From assembly GCA_002367815.1 (NCBI GenBank), contig DFDG01000170.1:1107-12340 (forward strand): DNA of 11,234 bases, in the 5' to 3' direction. Source of the stretch: Opitutaceae bacterium UBA3033 (lineage in GTDB: Bacteria > Verrucomicrobiota > Verrucomicrobiia > Opitutales > Opitutaceae). Made by a program: the position numbers and the translations under genes. The first letter of the stretch is position 1. Each line of letters opens with the position of its first letter. Positions 1-6,082 of the stretch are shown here, one piece after another. Below the pieces are notes generated by a model, which ran no database searches, was not told the origin of the DNA, and saw nothing but the letters and a program-made list of their open reading frames with translations.

Positions 1-727
1 CTATTCCTCCGCCTTGTTCGTCGGTTGGGGTGCGGTTTTGCTCTGTCTGGTATTAGAGCTAATCTACAAAAATGCCATCGGTAGCGTAGCCGCTGGACTA
101 ATTGGTTTCGCCACTCTTCTGATTGCGCACCATTTATCATTGAGCGGCGACACCATGGAAATGATGCGCGCAGTGCTCGATTCCAACTTCTGGCTCAGCA
201 CCCATGTCGTGGTGATAACGATCGGATATTCGGCCACCTTTCTGGCGGGCTTTCTGGCCTTGATTTATATCCTGCGCGGCCTCTTCACCACTTCCCTCGA
301 TAAAGCGACCGCTGACGCCCTCGCGCGCATGGTTTATGGGATCGTCTGCTTTGCCACGCTCTTCAGTCTGGTGGGCACCGTCCTCGGGGGTATTTGGGCC
401 GATCAATCGTGGGGGCGATTCTGGGGTTGGGATCCAAAAGAAAATGGCGCACTGATAATCGTAATCTGGAATGCCATCATCCTGCACGCCCGATGGGGCG
501 GCTTGGTCAAACAGCGCGGCCTCATGAGCCTCGCCGTTTTCGGCAATATCGTCACCAGTTGGAGCTGGTTCGGCACCAATATGCTGGGGGTCGGATTGCA
601 CAGCTACGGTTTCATGACGGCGGCTTTCTGGTGGTTGACGGCCTTTGTCATCAGCCAACTCGCCGTAATTGCCTTGGCCAGTCAGCCACGGGGGAATTGG
701 CGCAGTTTCGCAGGCCTGCCTAAATAG
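1..727 (+). CDS. ccsA: Cytochrome c biogenesis protein CcsA (C-terminal part, cut by window edge)
   Basis: The reading frame is open from position 2 with no stop upstream, so the gene begins before the window. About 241 residues are visible and the frame ends with TAG at 725-727. The product is a polytopic membrane protein with roughly seven hydrophobic segments in view. The diagnostic feature is the Trp-rich haem-handling (WWD-type) segment at about nt 386-445, reading IWADQSWGRFWGWDPKE. It is flanked by the conserved histidines of the family: one in STHVVV near nt 203 and one in LHSYG near nt 599. In System II cytochrome c maturation, CcsA (ResC) with CcsB carries haem across the membrane and helps ligate it to apocytochromes c. 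No CcsB partner is visible; it may lie upstream or be fused to this protein. The family assignment is firm, but total length and start are unknown. Confidence 0.9.
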   Translation, partial: YSSALFVGWGAVLLCLVLELIYKNAIGSVAAGLIGFATLLIAHHLSLSGDTMEMMRAVLDSNFWLSTHVVVITIGYSATFLAGFLALIYILRGLFTTSLDKATADALARMVYGIVCFATLFSLVGTVLGGIWADQSWGRFWGWDPKENGALIIVIWNAIILHARWGGLVKQRGLMSLAVFGNIVTSWSWFGTNMLGVGLHSYGFMTAAFWWLTAFVISQLAVIALASQPRGNWRSFAGLPK

Positions 728-789
728 ATCCCTCTCTCCGTCAGTCCCGTTCGCGACCAAACTGGTTTTTTTCGGGCTGAAATTCGCTT

Positions 790-817
790 TCGACAATTTA
801 CCAAGAGCCCCTATACA
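790..817 (+). promoter_or_regulatory. Candidate sigma70-type promoter for the small gene at 846
   Basis: TCGACA at 790-795 matches five of six bases of the -35 consensus. TATACA at 812-817 matches four of six bases of the -10 consensus. They are separated by 16 nt. Transcription would start near 823-825, about 20 nt before the AGGAAG ribosome-binding site and the ATG at 846. It is a motif match only, and the -10 element is imperfect. Confidence 0.35.
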
Positions 818-845
818 AACCGGTATGGATACTAGGAAGCAGCTC

Positions 846-1055
846 ATGCAGAAGATCGTTTCATGTGTAGGCAAAAGCGAGGCCGTGCGCCTGGTCGCTG
901 ACTCTTACAATGCTGAAATCCTCGCAAACCGCCTGGGACGCATGGAAGTCGGAGGAAACAAGCTCGTAAAAACCAACGTGGCCGCGAAGGATCTGATGAG
1001 CAAGGCACTGGAACGTGTCTGGTCCGTGTGTGAACTAACGGAGACGGAAGGCTAA
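846..1055 (+). CDS. Small protein of unknown function (69 aa)
   Basis: I do not recognise this protein. The frame is open well upstream into ccsA, but ATG 846 is the best start: AGGAAG at 834-839 lies 6 nt before it, a good Shine-Dalgarno sequence. ATG 825, which would give 76 aa, has no such site and would coincide with the predicted transcription start. The product has two cysteines (SCVG near the N-terminus, SVCE near the C-terminus), no signal peptide and no membrane segment. It is a mix of charged and aliphatic residues that looks like a small soluble, mainly helical protein. Codon choice looks coding throughout, and the gene fills the only gap between ccsA and recN. Its TAA stop (1053-1055) overlaps the stop of convergent recN by 3 to 4 nt. 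It could be co-transcribed with ccsA or have its own promoter at 790-817. Function cannot be inferred from the context. Confidence 0.7.
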   Translation: MQKIVSCVGKSEAVRLVADSYNAEILANRLGRMEVGGNKLVKTNVAAKDLMSKALERVWSVCELTETEG

Positions 1056-2719
1056 CCTGACTTGCCCAAAAGTTTTTCCGCATGGGCCATCGCACTTTTC
1101 CCCGTGCGATCGCCCAGCATCCGCGCAAGTTCACTGATTCTCGTTTTTCGATTGGCTTGGATCGGGACGATCGTCACCACTGCGCGCGTTTTTGACTGAT
1201 CCTTGTCCACCACCAGATGACAGGTCGCCTGCGAGGCCACCTGCGGCAGGTGGGTGACACAGAGCACCTGATGACCGCGCGCGATCTCCGCCATCTTCTG
1301 TCCGACGACATTGCCAATTTCACCGCCCACGTTGGCGTCCACTTCATCAAAGACGAGCAGCGGCACTTGATCGAGATCAGCCAATACGGTTTTCAGGGCC
1401 AGCATCACCCGAGCAAGTTCGCCACTTGAGGCAATGCGATTGAGCGGCAGCGGCGCTTCACCGACATTAGGCGAAAACATAAACTCCACGCCACAATCCC
1501 CCATGGGACCAAGGGCGGAGTCGGGCACCACCCGAATCAGAAACTCGGATTTCTCAAAGCCCAGCTGCGCGATCATTTTGGCGGCTATTTTCGCCAGATT
1601 TTTCGAGGCTTTTCCCCGCTGGTCGCTTAATGACTTCGCTTCGTTTTTTGCCAAACGATAGGCATCGGCGATTTGCTTTTCGAGGCGAAGCAAAGTCCCT
1701 TCAATATCACCCTGCACCTCAAGTTGATGACGCATTTCATCCCGGGCTTTTATGACTGCAACCAAGTCCCCGCCATGCTTCCGCTTCATCTCCAACCAAG
1801 CGTCCATGTTGTTCTGCAATTGTGCGGCTTTTTCCGGATCGAACTGCAACTGTTCCGCCAGCGACGTGACTTCACCTGCCAAATCATTCATCTCGACTGA
1901 AATACTCGTCAATCGATCAACCAATTCGGAACTGGCAGAATCAAGGACTTGTAGATGCCGGGCCTCACGCAGCACTGCTGCCAGTTTACTTTGGGCACCT
2001 TCTTCCCCACTCAGGCCTTCAGCCATTCTTCCGGAGATCTCTATCAATGCCTGGGCTTGGGACATTCTTTGAAAATCCCGCTCGAGGGCGCCAATCGATT
2101 CATCGGCTAATTCCAGAGCATCAAGTCGGACAATCTGAGTCTGCAAATAATCCAACTGGGCCGGTGACAGTTTCGTTCCTGAACTGATACGTTTATGCTC
2201 CTCAATCAGATCCACCCATTTCCGGTAATGATACTGATAAGTGGCCAACTGGGTGGCACAGCGGCCGAATAAATCGAGCAATTCCAACTGGCAGCTATCC
2301 TTCAATAGGCGACGTGGCTCACTCGGCCCGTGAAAGTCGATCCAGCTTTCCCCGATTTGTTGCAGGGCAGATAAGGTCGCAAGACTGGCATTCACCGTGA
2401 TCTTGGGTGCTTTTTCGCGTGACAGACTGCGTTTCAAAATTAACAGACCTTCCTCGCATGAAGGTAGATCCAATTTCGCCAGCAATGCATCCATTCCTTT
2501 GGGATTTGCGAAATAAAGACTTGCTTCGACTTCACACGTATCGGCCCCTTGCCTGATGATCGTCTTGTCCGCTCTTTCCCCCGCCAAAAGACTCAATGCC
2601 CCCAGTAAGATACTTTTGCCCGCACCCGTTTCTCCAGTCACCGCCGTAAACCCAGCCTCAAAATCCAGCGCGACCTCCTCCAACAAGGCGAGATTCCGGA
2701 TTCGTAGCGATTGCAACAT
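1052..2719 (-). CDS. recN: DNA repair ATPase RecN
   Basis: This 555-residue SMC-like ATPase acts in recombinational repair of double-strand breaks, where it binds DNA ends and holds DNA together. The head domain halves lie at the two ends of the protein. Walker A is GETGAGKS at residues 29-36. The ABC signature is SSGELARV at 431-438, Walker B is PLLVFDEVD at 453-461, and the H-loop histidine is in CVTHLPQVA at about 490. The middle (about 160-370) is rich in charged and Leu residues and fits the RecN coiled-coil arm. Length is normal for the family. One deviation is DFHGPSEP at 128-135, where RecN proteins commonly read HGQH-(D/E). The ATG at 2719 directly precedes the conserved N-terminal strand MLQSLRIRNLALL, so the start is secure although no Shine-Dalgarno sequence precedes it. 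The gene stands alone, divergent from tRNA-Val and convergent with the small gene at 846-1055. I saw no recognisable LexA box. Confidence 0.97.
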   Translation of the reverse strand: MLQSLRIRNLALLEEVALDFEAGFTAVTGETGAGKSILLGALSLLAGERADKTIIRQGADTCEVEASLYFANPKGMDALLAKLDLPSCEEGLLILKRSLSREKAPKITVNASLATLSALQQIGESWIDFHGPSEPRRLLKDSCQLELLDLFGRCATQLATYQYHYRKWVDLIEEHKRISSGTKLSPAQLDYLQTQIVRLDALELADESIGALERDFQRMSQAQALIEISGRMAEGLSGEEGAQSKLAAVLREARHLQVLDSASSELVDRLTSISVEMNDLAGEVTSLAEQLQFDPEKAAQLQNNMDAWLEMKRKHGGDLVAVIKARDEMRHQLEVQGDIEGTLLRLEKQIADAYRLAKNEAKSLSDQRGKASKNLAKIAAKMIAQLGFEKSEFLIRVVPDSALGPMGDCGVEFMFSPNVGEAPLPLNRIASSGELARVMLALKTVLADLDQVPLLVFDEVDANVGGEIGNVVGQKMAEIARGHQVLCVTHLPQVASQATCHLVVDKDQSKTRAVVTIVPIQANRKTRISELARMLGDRTGKSAMAHAEKLLGKSG

Positions 2720-2777
2720 GGGAGCATACGGGACAAAAACTCGTCACCTTTCAAGCGATGTGTTCACCCATTAGCAG

Positions 2778-2802
2778 TTACCCGTCCCGAGAACACGGTT
2801 AA
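2778..2802. repeat. Imperfect inverted repeat between recN and tRNA-Val
   Basis: TTACCCGT (2778-2785) and ACGGTTAA (2795-2802) are inverted copies matching at seven of eight positions, separated by 9 nt. They lie in the 140-bp divergent region between recN and tRNA-Val, within range of both promoters. The shape would suit an operator for a dimeric regulator, but one such pair can arise by chance and no regulator is encoded nearby. No strong promoter consensus could be picked for either gene in this region. Confidence 0.25.
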
Positions 2803-2859
2803 TGCAATTTTACTTGCACAAAGGGGTTGGGCTCGTGCTTACTCTCCGACTCCATTTTT

Positions 2860-2936
2860 GGACCCTTAGCTCAGTTGGTTAGAGCGTTTCGTTGACATCG
2901 AAGAGGTCACTGGTTCGAGCCCAGTAGGGTCCACCA
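2860..2936 (+). tRNA. tRNA-Val (anticodon GAC)
   Basis: A full cloverleaf can be folded by eye. The acceptor stem is GGACCCT (2860-2866) with AGGGTCC (2926-2932). The D stem is GCTC/GAGC. The anticodon stem is TTTCG/CGAAG with loop TTGACAT, placing GAC at 2894-2896, which reads the valine codons GUC and GUU. The T stem is ACTGG/CCAGT with the TTCGAGC loop. The discriminator is A and CCA is encoded at 2934-2936. The gene lies between divergent recN and the end of the oppositely transcribed ribF, so it must use its own promoter in 2720-2859. Confidence 0.97.
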
Positions 2937-2970
2937 TTTTGCCACACAACCGTTCGGTCACGAGGCATTT

Positions 2971-3924
2971 TCATTGCCGGACTGAGCCAAACCAACGCAT
3001 TGCTGAATCACGATCTATCTCTATTTGTGCTTGCAGGGCAGCAACATCCTTAAATTTCTGCTCAGGTCTTAGAAACTGTAGAAACTCAACGGTCACCAAA
3101 TCGCCCGCGTTAAAACTACAATCAGCCAAGACATGAACTTCAAGGCGAGGTTCAAGCGTATCCTCGACCGTTGGACGGACCCCATAATTCGCTACGGCGG
3201 ACAAGGATCCGATCTGCTCACCGCCGAATATTTTGACCGCATATACTCCGAATCGCGGCATCAATTCGGGTTTCCAATTAAGATTGAGCGTCGGGAAGCC
3301 AATCGTGCGGCCCAATCCTTTTCCGGGAATGATTTCCCCTTCTCCAAAGTAGGGGTAGCCCAGCATCTGATTTGCTTGAGCGATCTCACCTTCCACTATC
3401 AAGGAACGGATTTTCGTGCTGCTAATGGTTTCATCCTCCTCATTACGAACTCGAGGTAAACTAATCACCGTTAGACCCAGACTGGCAGCTATCTGCACCA
3501 ACAAAGAAACATCCCCAATACGCCCCCTTCCAAATCGCCAGTTTTTCCCCACATAGATCACTGCCAGATGGGGCAAGTGCCTTTTCAATTCGGGCAGAAA
3601 ATTTTCCGCTTTGATCGCCGCGAATTCCAGAGTGAATGACTGGGTTATCAATACATCGACCCCTGACCGTTTCAGAACTTTTGCCTTGGCCTCGGGTGTC
3701 ATGATTAAGCGTGTCGGATCCTCAGGACGAAACAATGCACTCGGGTGTGGCCAAAAAGTTAAGACCGCGGAAATCCCGCAGTCACGTCGGGCCGCCTCTA
3801 CCGCCAATGCAATCACCGATTGGTGCCCGCGATGCATGCCGTCAAACATACCGACCGCGAGATGCAGTGGCTTGGCAGGCAATTGCACTTCACCCAGATT
3901 GCTGAACTGGAGCAAGGAGATCAC
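2971..3924 (-). CDS. ribF: Bifunctional riboflavin kinase / FMN adenylyltransferase RibF
   Basis: RibF phosphorylates riboflavin to FMN and adenylates FMN to FAD in the cytoplasm. The 317-residue product has both usual modules. The N-terminal nucleotidyltransferase module carries GMFDGMHRGH at 25-34 (the HxGH-type nucleotide-binding motif), VGKNWRFGRGRIGD at 125-138 and ISSTKIR at 167-173. The C-terminal riboflavin kinase module carries GKGLGRTIGFPTLN at 201-214 and the likely catalytic glutamate in RLEVHV at about 262. The length is typical. The start is GTG at 3924, whose GTGA overlaps the TGA stop of truB by 4 nt, which suggests translational coupling. It is the last gene of the nusA operon. 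Its stop lies 34 nt from the 3' end of convergent tRNA-Val, with no clear intrinsic terminator between them. Confidence 0.96.
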   Translation of the reverse strand: MISLLQFSNLGEVQLPAKPLHLAVGMFDGMHRGHQSVIALAVEAARRDCGISAVLTFWPHPSALFRPEDPTRLIMTPEAKAKVLKRSGVDVLITQSFTLEFAAIKAENFLPELKRHLPHLAVIYVGKNWRFGRGRIGDVSLLVQIAASLGLTVISLPRVRNEEDETISSTKIRSLIVEGEIAQANQMLGYPYFGEGEIIPGKGLGRTIGFPTLNLNWKPELMPRFGVYAVKIFGGEQIGSLSAVANYGVRPTVEDTLEPRLEVHVLADCSFNAGDLVTVEFLQFLRPEQKFKDVAALQAQIEIDRDSAMRWFGSVRQ

Positions 3925-4646
3925 AAAGCTACACTCGGTGCAGCCTCGTGTATGGGGATGAGTCGTCGCTCGATTTCCGGTAGCGACAAATTTTGGATCT
4001 CATCCATCGTCAAGGCCTGCGAAACATTAAAATTATCCGTGGCAATCCGTCGTAAGGAAGACAGGTGTGCACCACAGCCAAGTTTTTGCCCCAGATCATG
4101 GGCCACCGTCCTCACATAGGTGCCCTTGCTGCTGCACAATCGAAAATCAATATGGGGGAGTTCGAATCGCGTAAGCTCAAACTTGGAAACTCTGATGAAA
4201 CGTGACTCACGAGGCACCTCCTCGCCCTTTCTTGCCATTTTATAAAGCGGCACTCCCCCGATCTTGATCGCGGAAAACATCGGCGGCATCTGGTATTGAT
4301 CGCCCATGAATGATTGCATCGCAGTTTCAATCTCCGCCTGTGTAAAGTTCGGCACCGGTCGGGTCTCCATGACCTCCCCTTCTGCATCTTGGGAATTGGT
4401 GATTTTACCCAATTCAATCGTGCCGATATATTCCTTATCGAGGCTGATCAAATATTGTGAAATTCGGGTCGCCTTGCCAATCAACATGATGAGCAGGCCG
4501 GTGGCCATCGGATCCAAAGTTCCGGCGTGCCCGATTTTGCGCATCTTCAACTTCCCGCGCAGCCGGGCTACGACATCATGGGAGGTATGATCGGGCGGCT
4601 TATCAACCAGCAACACGCCGCACATTTCTTTAACTGGGGCATTCAT
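3921..4646 (-). CDS. truB: tRNA pseudouridine(55) synthase TruB
   Basis: TruB converts uridine 55 in the T loop of most tRNAs to pseudouridine and also helps tRNA fold. The 241-residue protein contains the family motif HAGTLDPMATG at 40-50, with the catalytic aspartate at 45. It also has QMPPMFSAIKIGG at 119-131, the KGTYVRTVAHDLG segment at 174-186 and AHLSSLRR at 193-200. It is on the short side for the family; the tail after about residue 205 is too short for a full PUA domain of the E. coli type. ATG 4646 lies 2 nt after the nrnA stop, and the gene overlaps ribF by 4 nt. There is no strong Shine-Dalgarno sequence: a GAGGG lies about 12 nt upstream, further than usual. Translation probably depends on coupling to nrnA. 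Confidence 0.97.
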   Translation of the reverse strand: MNAPVKEMCGVLLVDKPPDHTSHDVVARLRGKLKMRKIGHAGTLDPMATGLLIMLIGKATRISQYLISLDKEYIGTIELGKITNSQDAEGEVMETRPVPNFTQAEIETAMQSFMGDQYQMPPMFSAIKIGGVPLYKMARKGEEVPRESRFIRVSKFELTRFELPHIDFRLCSSKGTYVRTVAHDLGQKLGCGAHLSSLRRIATDNFNVSQALTMDEIQNLSLPEIERRLIPIHEAAPSVAL

Positions 4647-4648
4647 AG

Positions 4649-5662
4649 TCAGGTTGAACCCTCACCGTTCACAATCTCGATTTGCTTCGATATCTCGGTG
4701 ACCAATTTGCCGTAAAATTCTTTAGTGTCGGTCTGCAAACTGAGGCCGGCCGCACAGGCATGACCACCACCACCAAACATGGCTGCAATTCGATCCAGGC
4801 GATAGGCGGAATCCTTGGCCCTCAAACTGGCTTTGAGCGTGCCGTCTTCACGCTCCTCAATCAAAGCACCCACATCCACTCCTTCAATCGATCTCGCATA
4901 ATCCACCAATCCCTCAGTGTCCTCCGAAGTTGATCCCGTGTCCACAAATACACTCCTGGGCAATATGCCGACACAAAGCCTACCGGCGCATTCCAATTTG
5001 AGTGATTTAAGAAAAGCTTCAACCAGGCGCCATTTGCCCATTGTTTCGCGTTCGTAAAGTTGGAAACCAGCCTCACTGGGATGCGCCCCTTTTACCAGCA
5101 GTTCCGCCGCCAGCAAAAATGTCCGACGCGTGGTCGAAGGAAACATGAATTGGCCTGTGTCAGTCAGAATTCCCGTATAAAGAGCCTGGGCGGCATCTGC
5201 ATCAATGGGATATCCCAGATCGACAAACATACCTGCGAGCATTTCTGCCGTGGCGGCAGATCCCACATCGATAAAATCATGCACCGCAAATCCCGTGTTC
5301 GAAATATGATGATCAAACATCGCGATCGGTCGGGGAAACGCCCCCTGCAATCGTTTGCCGCAGCGCTCCGAATCGGCGCAATCAACAAAAATTGCAGTGT
5401 AGTCCGATGCAATGGGCAATACATCCTCCGCTCGAATAAATTCGGTTTCTCTGATTAAAAATTGGAGACGACGGGGCACCGGATCGGCATTTATACAAAC
5501 CGCATCCAGACCTAATGCTCTAAGAACGCGGGTTAAACCAACCTGCGAGCCGATACAATCACCATCCGGTCGAGCGTGCCCCACGACAGCAATTTTCTTA
5601 CCATTCAGTTCCAGAATTAATGCCTTCAGACGGGCAGATAACAGGGGATAGAATTGCTCCAT
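4649..5662 (-). CDS. nrnA: DHH-family phosphoesterase, NrnA-type nanoRNase / pAp phosphatase
   Basis: This 337-residue protein has the two-domain DHH/DHHA1 architecture. The metal-binding motifs of the DHH domain are GHARPDGDCIGS at 28-39 (His29, Asp33, Asp35), VDCADSERCG at 93-102, FDHH at 116-119 and TDTGQF at 167-172. The C-terminal DHHA1 domain has its Gly-rich signature GGGGHACAAG at 297-306. All catalytic residues are present. NrnA proteins degrade 2-5-nt RNAs and remove the 3' phosphate from pAp, using Mn2+. Location between rbfA and truB is a familiar arrangement for this family, which supports NrnA over other DHH enzymes. Substrate preference (nanoRNA or pAp) cannot be told from sequence. 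The gene starts 2 nt after rbfA and ends 2 nt before truB. Confidence 0.9.
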   Translation of the reverse strand: MEQFYPLLSARLKALILELNGKKIAVVGHARPDGDCIGSQVGLTRVLRALGLDAVCINADPVPRRLQFLIRETEFIRAEDVLPIASDYTAIFVDCADSERCGKRLQGAFPRPIAMFDHHISNTGFAVHDFIDVGSAATAEMLAGMFVDLGYPIDADAAQALYTGILTDTGQFMFPSTTRRTFLLAAELLVKGAHPSEAGFQLYERETMGKWRLVEAFLKSLKLECAGRLCVGILPRSVFVDTGSTSEDTEGLVDYARSIEGVDVGALIEEREDGTLKASLRAKDSAYRLDRIAAMFGGGGHACAAGLSLQTDTKEFYGKLVTEISKQIEIVNGEGST

Positions 5663-5664
5663 GA

Positions 5665-6015
5665 TTACTGGGCTTCGGTGCCTTCTCCCACCTCTTCAAG
5701 TAACTGCACAATTCGGGTGCCACGCACGGCGGCATGATCCAGCACATATTCGAGTTTCGGCAGGAATTTCAGGACGATTCGTTTACTGAGTTCGCGGCGA
5801 ATGACCACCGATTTTTTGCGTAGCCAACGTAGTTTTTCAGTAACAAAATCCTCCTCCCCCACAATCGAAACAAAGACCCGCCCATCGTGTAAATCAGGTG
5901 ACACCCTCACTTCGGTGATCGTAACCGTAACAGATTCCGCTTGATATTGTTGTCTGAGAATATCGCTGATTTCTCTCTGTATCAACACATTGACTCGCAG
6001 GGTGCGGTTACTCAT
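5665..6015 (-). CDS. rbfA: 30S ribosome-binding factor RbfA
   Basis: RbfA is a small KH-fold protein that binds the immature 30S subunit near 16S rRNA helix 1 and is needed for late processing and cold adaptation. The 116-residue product has the normal family length and the recognisable core VSPDLHDGRVFVSI at about 38-51 followed by the helix KLRWLRKKSVVIRRELSKRI. The N-terminal NRTLRVNVLIQREISDIL also fits the family. It follows infB after 67 nt, the longest spacer inside the operon, and precedes nrnA by 2 nt. No Shine-Dalgarno sequence is seen before ATG 6015. Confidence 0.95.
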   Translation of the reverse strand: MSNRTLRVNVLIQREISDILRQQYQAESVTVTITEVRVSPDLHDGRVFVSIVGEEDFVTEKLRWLRKKSVVIRRELSKRIVLKFLPKLEYVLDHAAVRGTRIVQLLEEVGEGTEAQ

Positions 6016-6082
6016 TACAGCGGTGGTCTCAATTAAAAATTAGCTTGTACGGCTTAGTCCATGGAATGCGCTGCGGAATTTT

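Noticed and set aside
756..772. Hairpin ACCA-AAC-TGGT followed by T residues after ccsA
   Set aside because: A 4-bp stem is too weak to call a terminator despite the T run.
669..845. Upstream extension of the small gene at 846 into ccsA
   Set aside because: The extended frame overlaps ccsA by 59 nt and has no ribosome-binding site, while ATG 846 has AGGAAG at good spacing.
137..874. Long open frame (245 codons) antisense to ccsA
   Set aside because: It runs opposite the clearly conserved ccsA sequence and its translation shows no domain or hydrophobic pattern; it is a shadow of biased codon use.
2860..2936. tRNA genes as integration sites for a mobile element
   Set aside because: No integrase, no direct repeat of either tRNA 3' end and no foreign-looking genes are present in the window.
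2940..2971. Possible terminator between tRNA-Val and ribF (TGCC/GGCA enclosing ACC/GGT, then TTTT)
   Set aside because: The stem is broken by 5-nt internal loops on both sides and the T run is only four bases, so it is not convincing for either strand.
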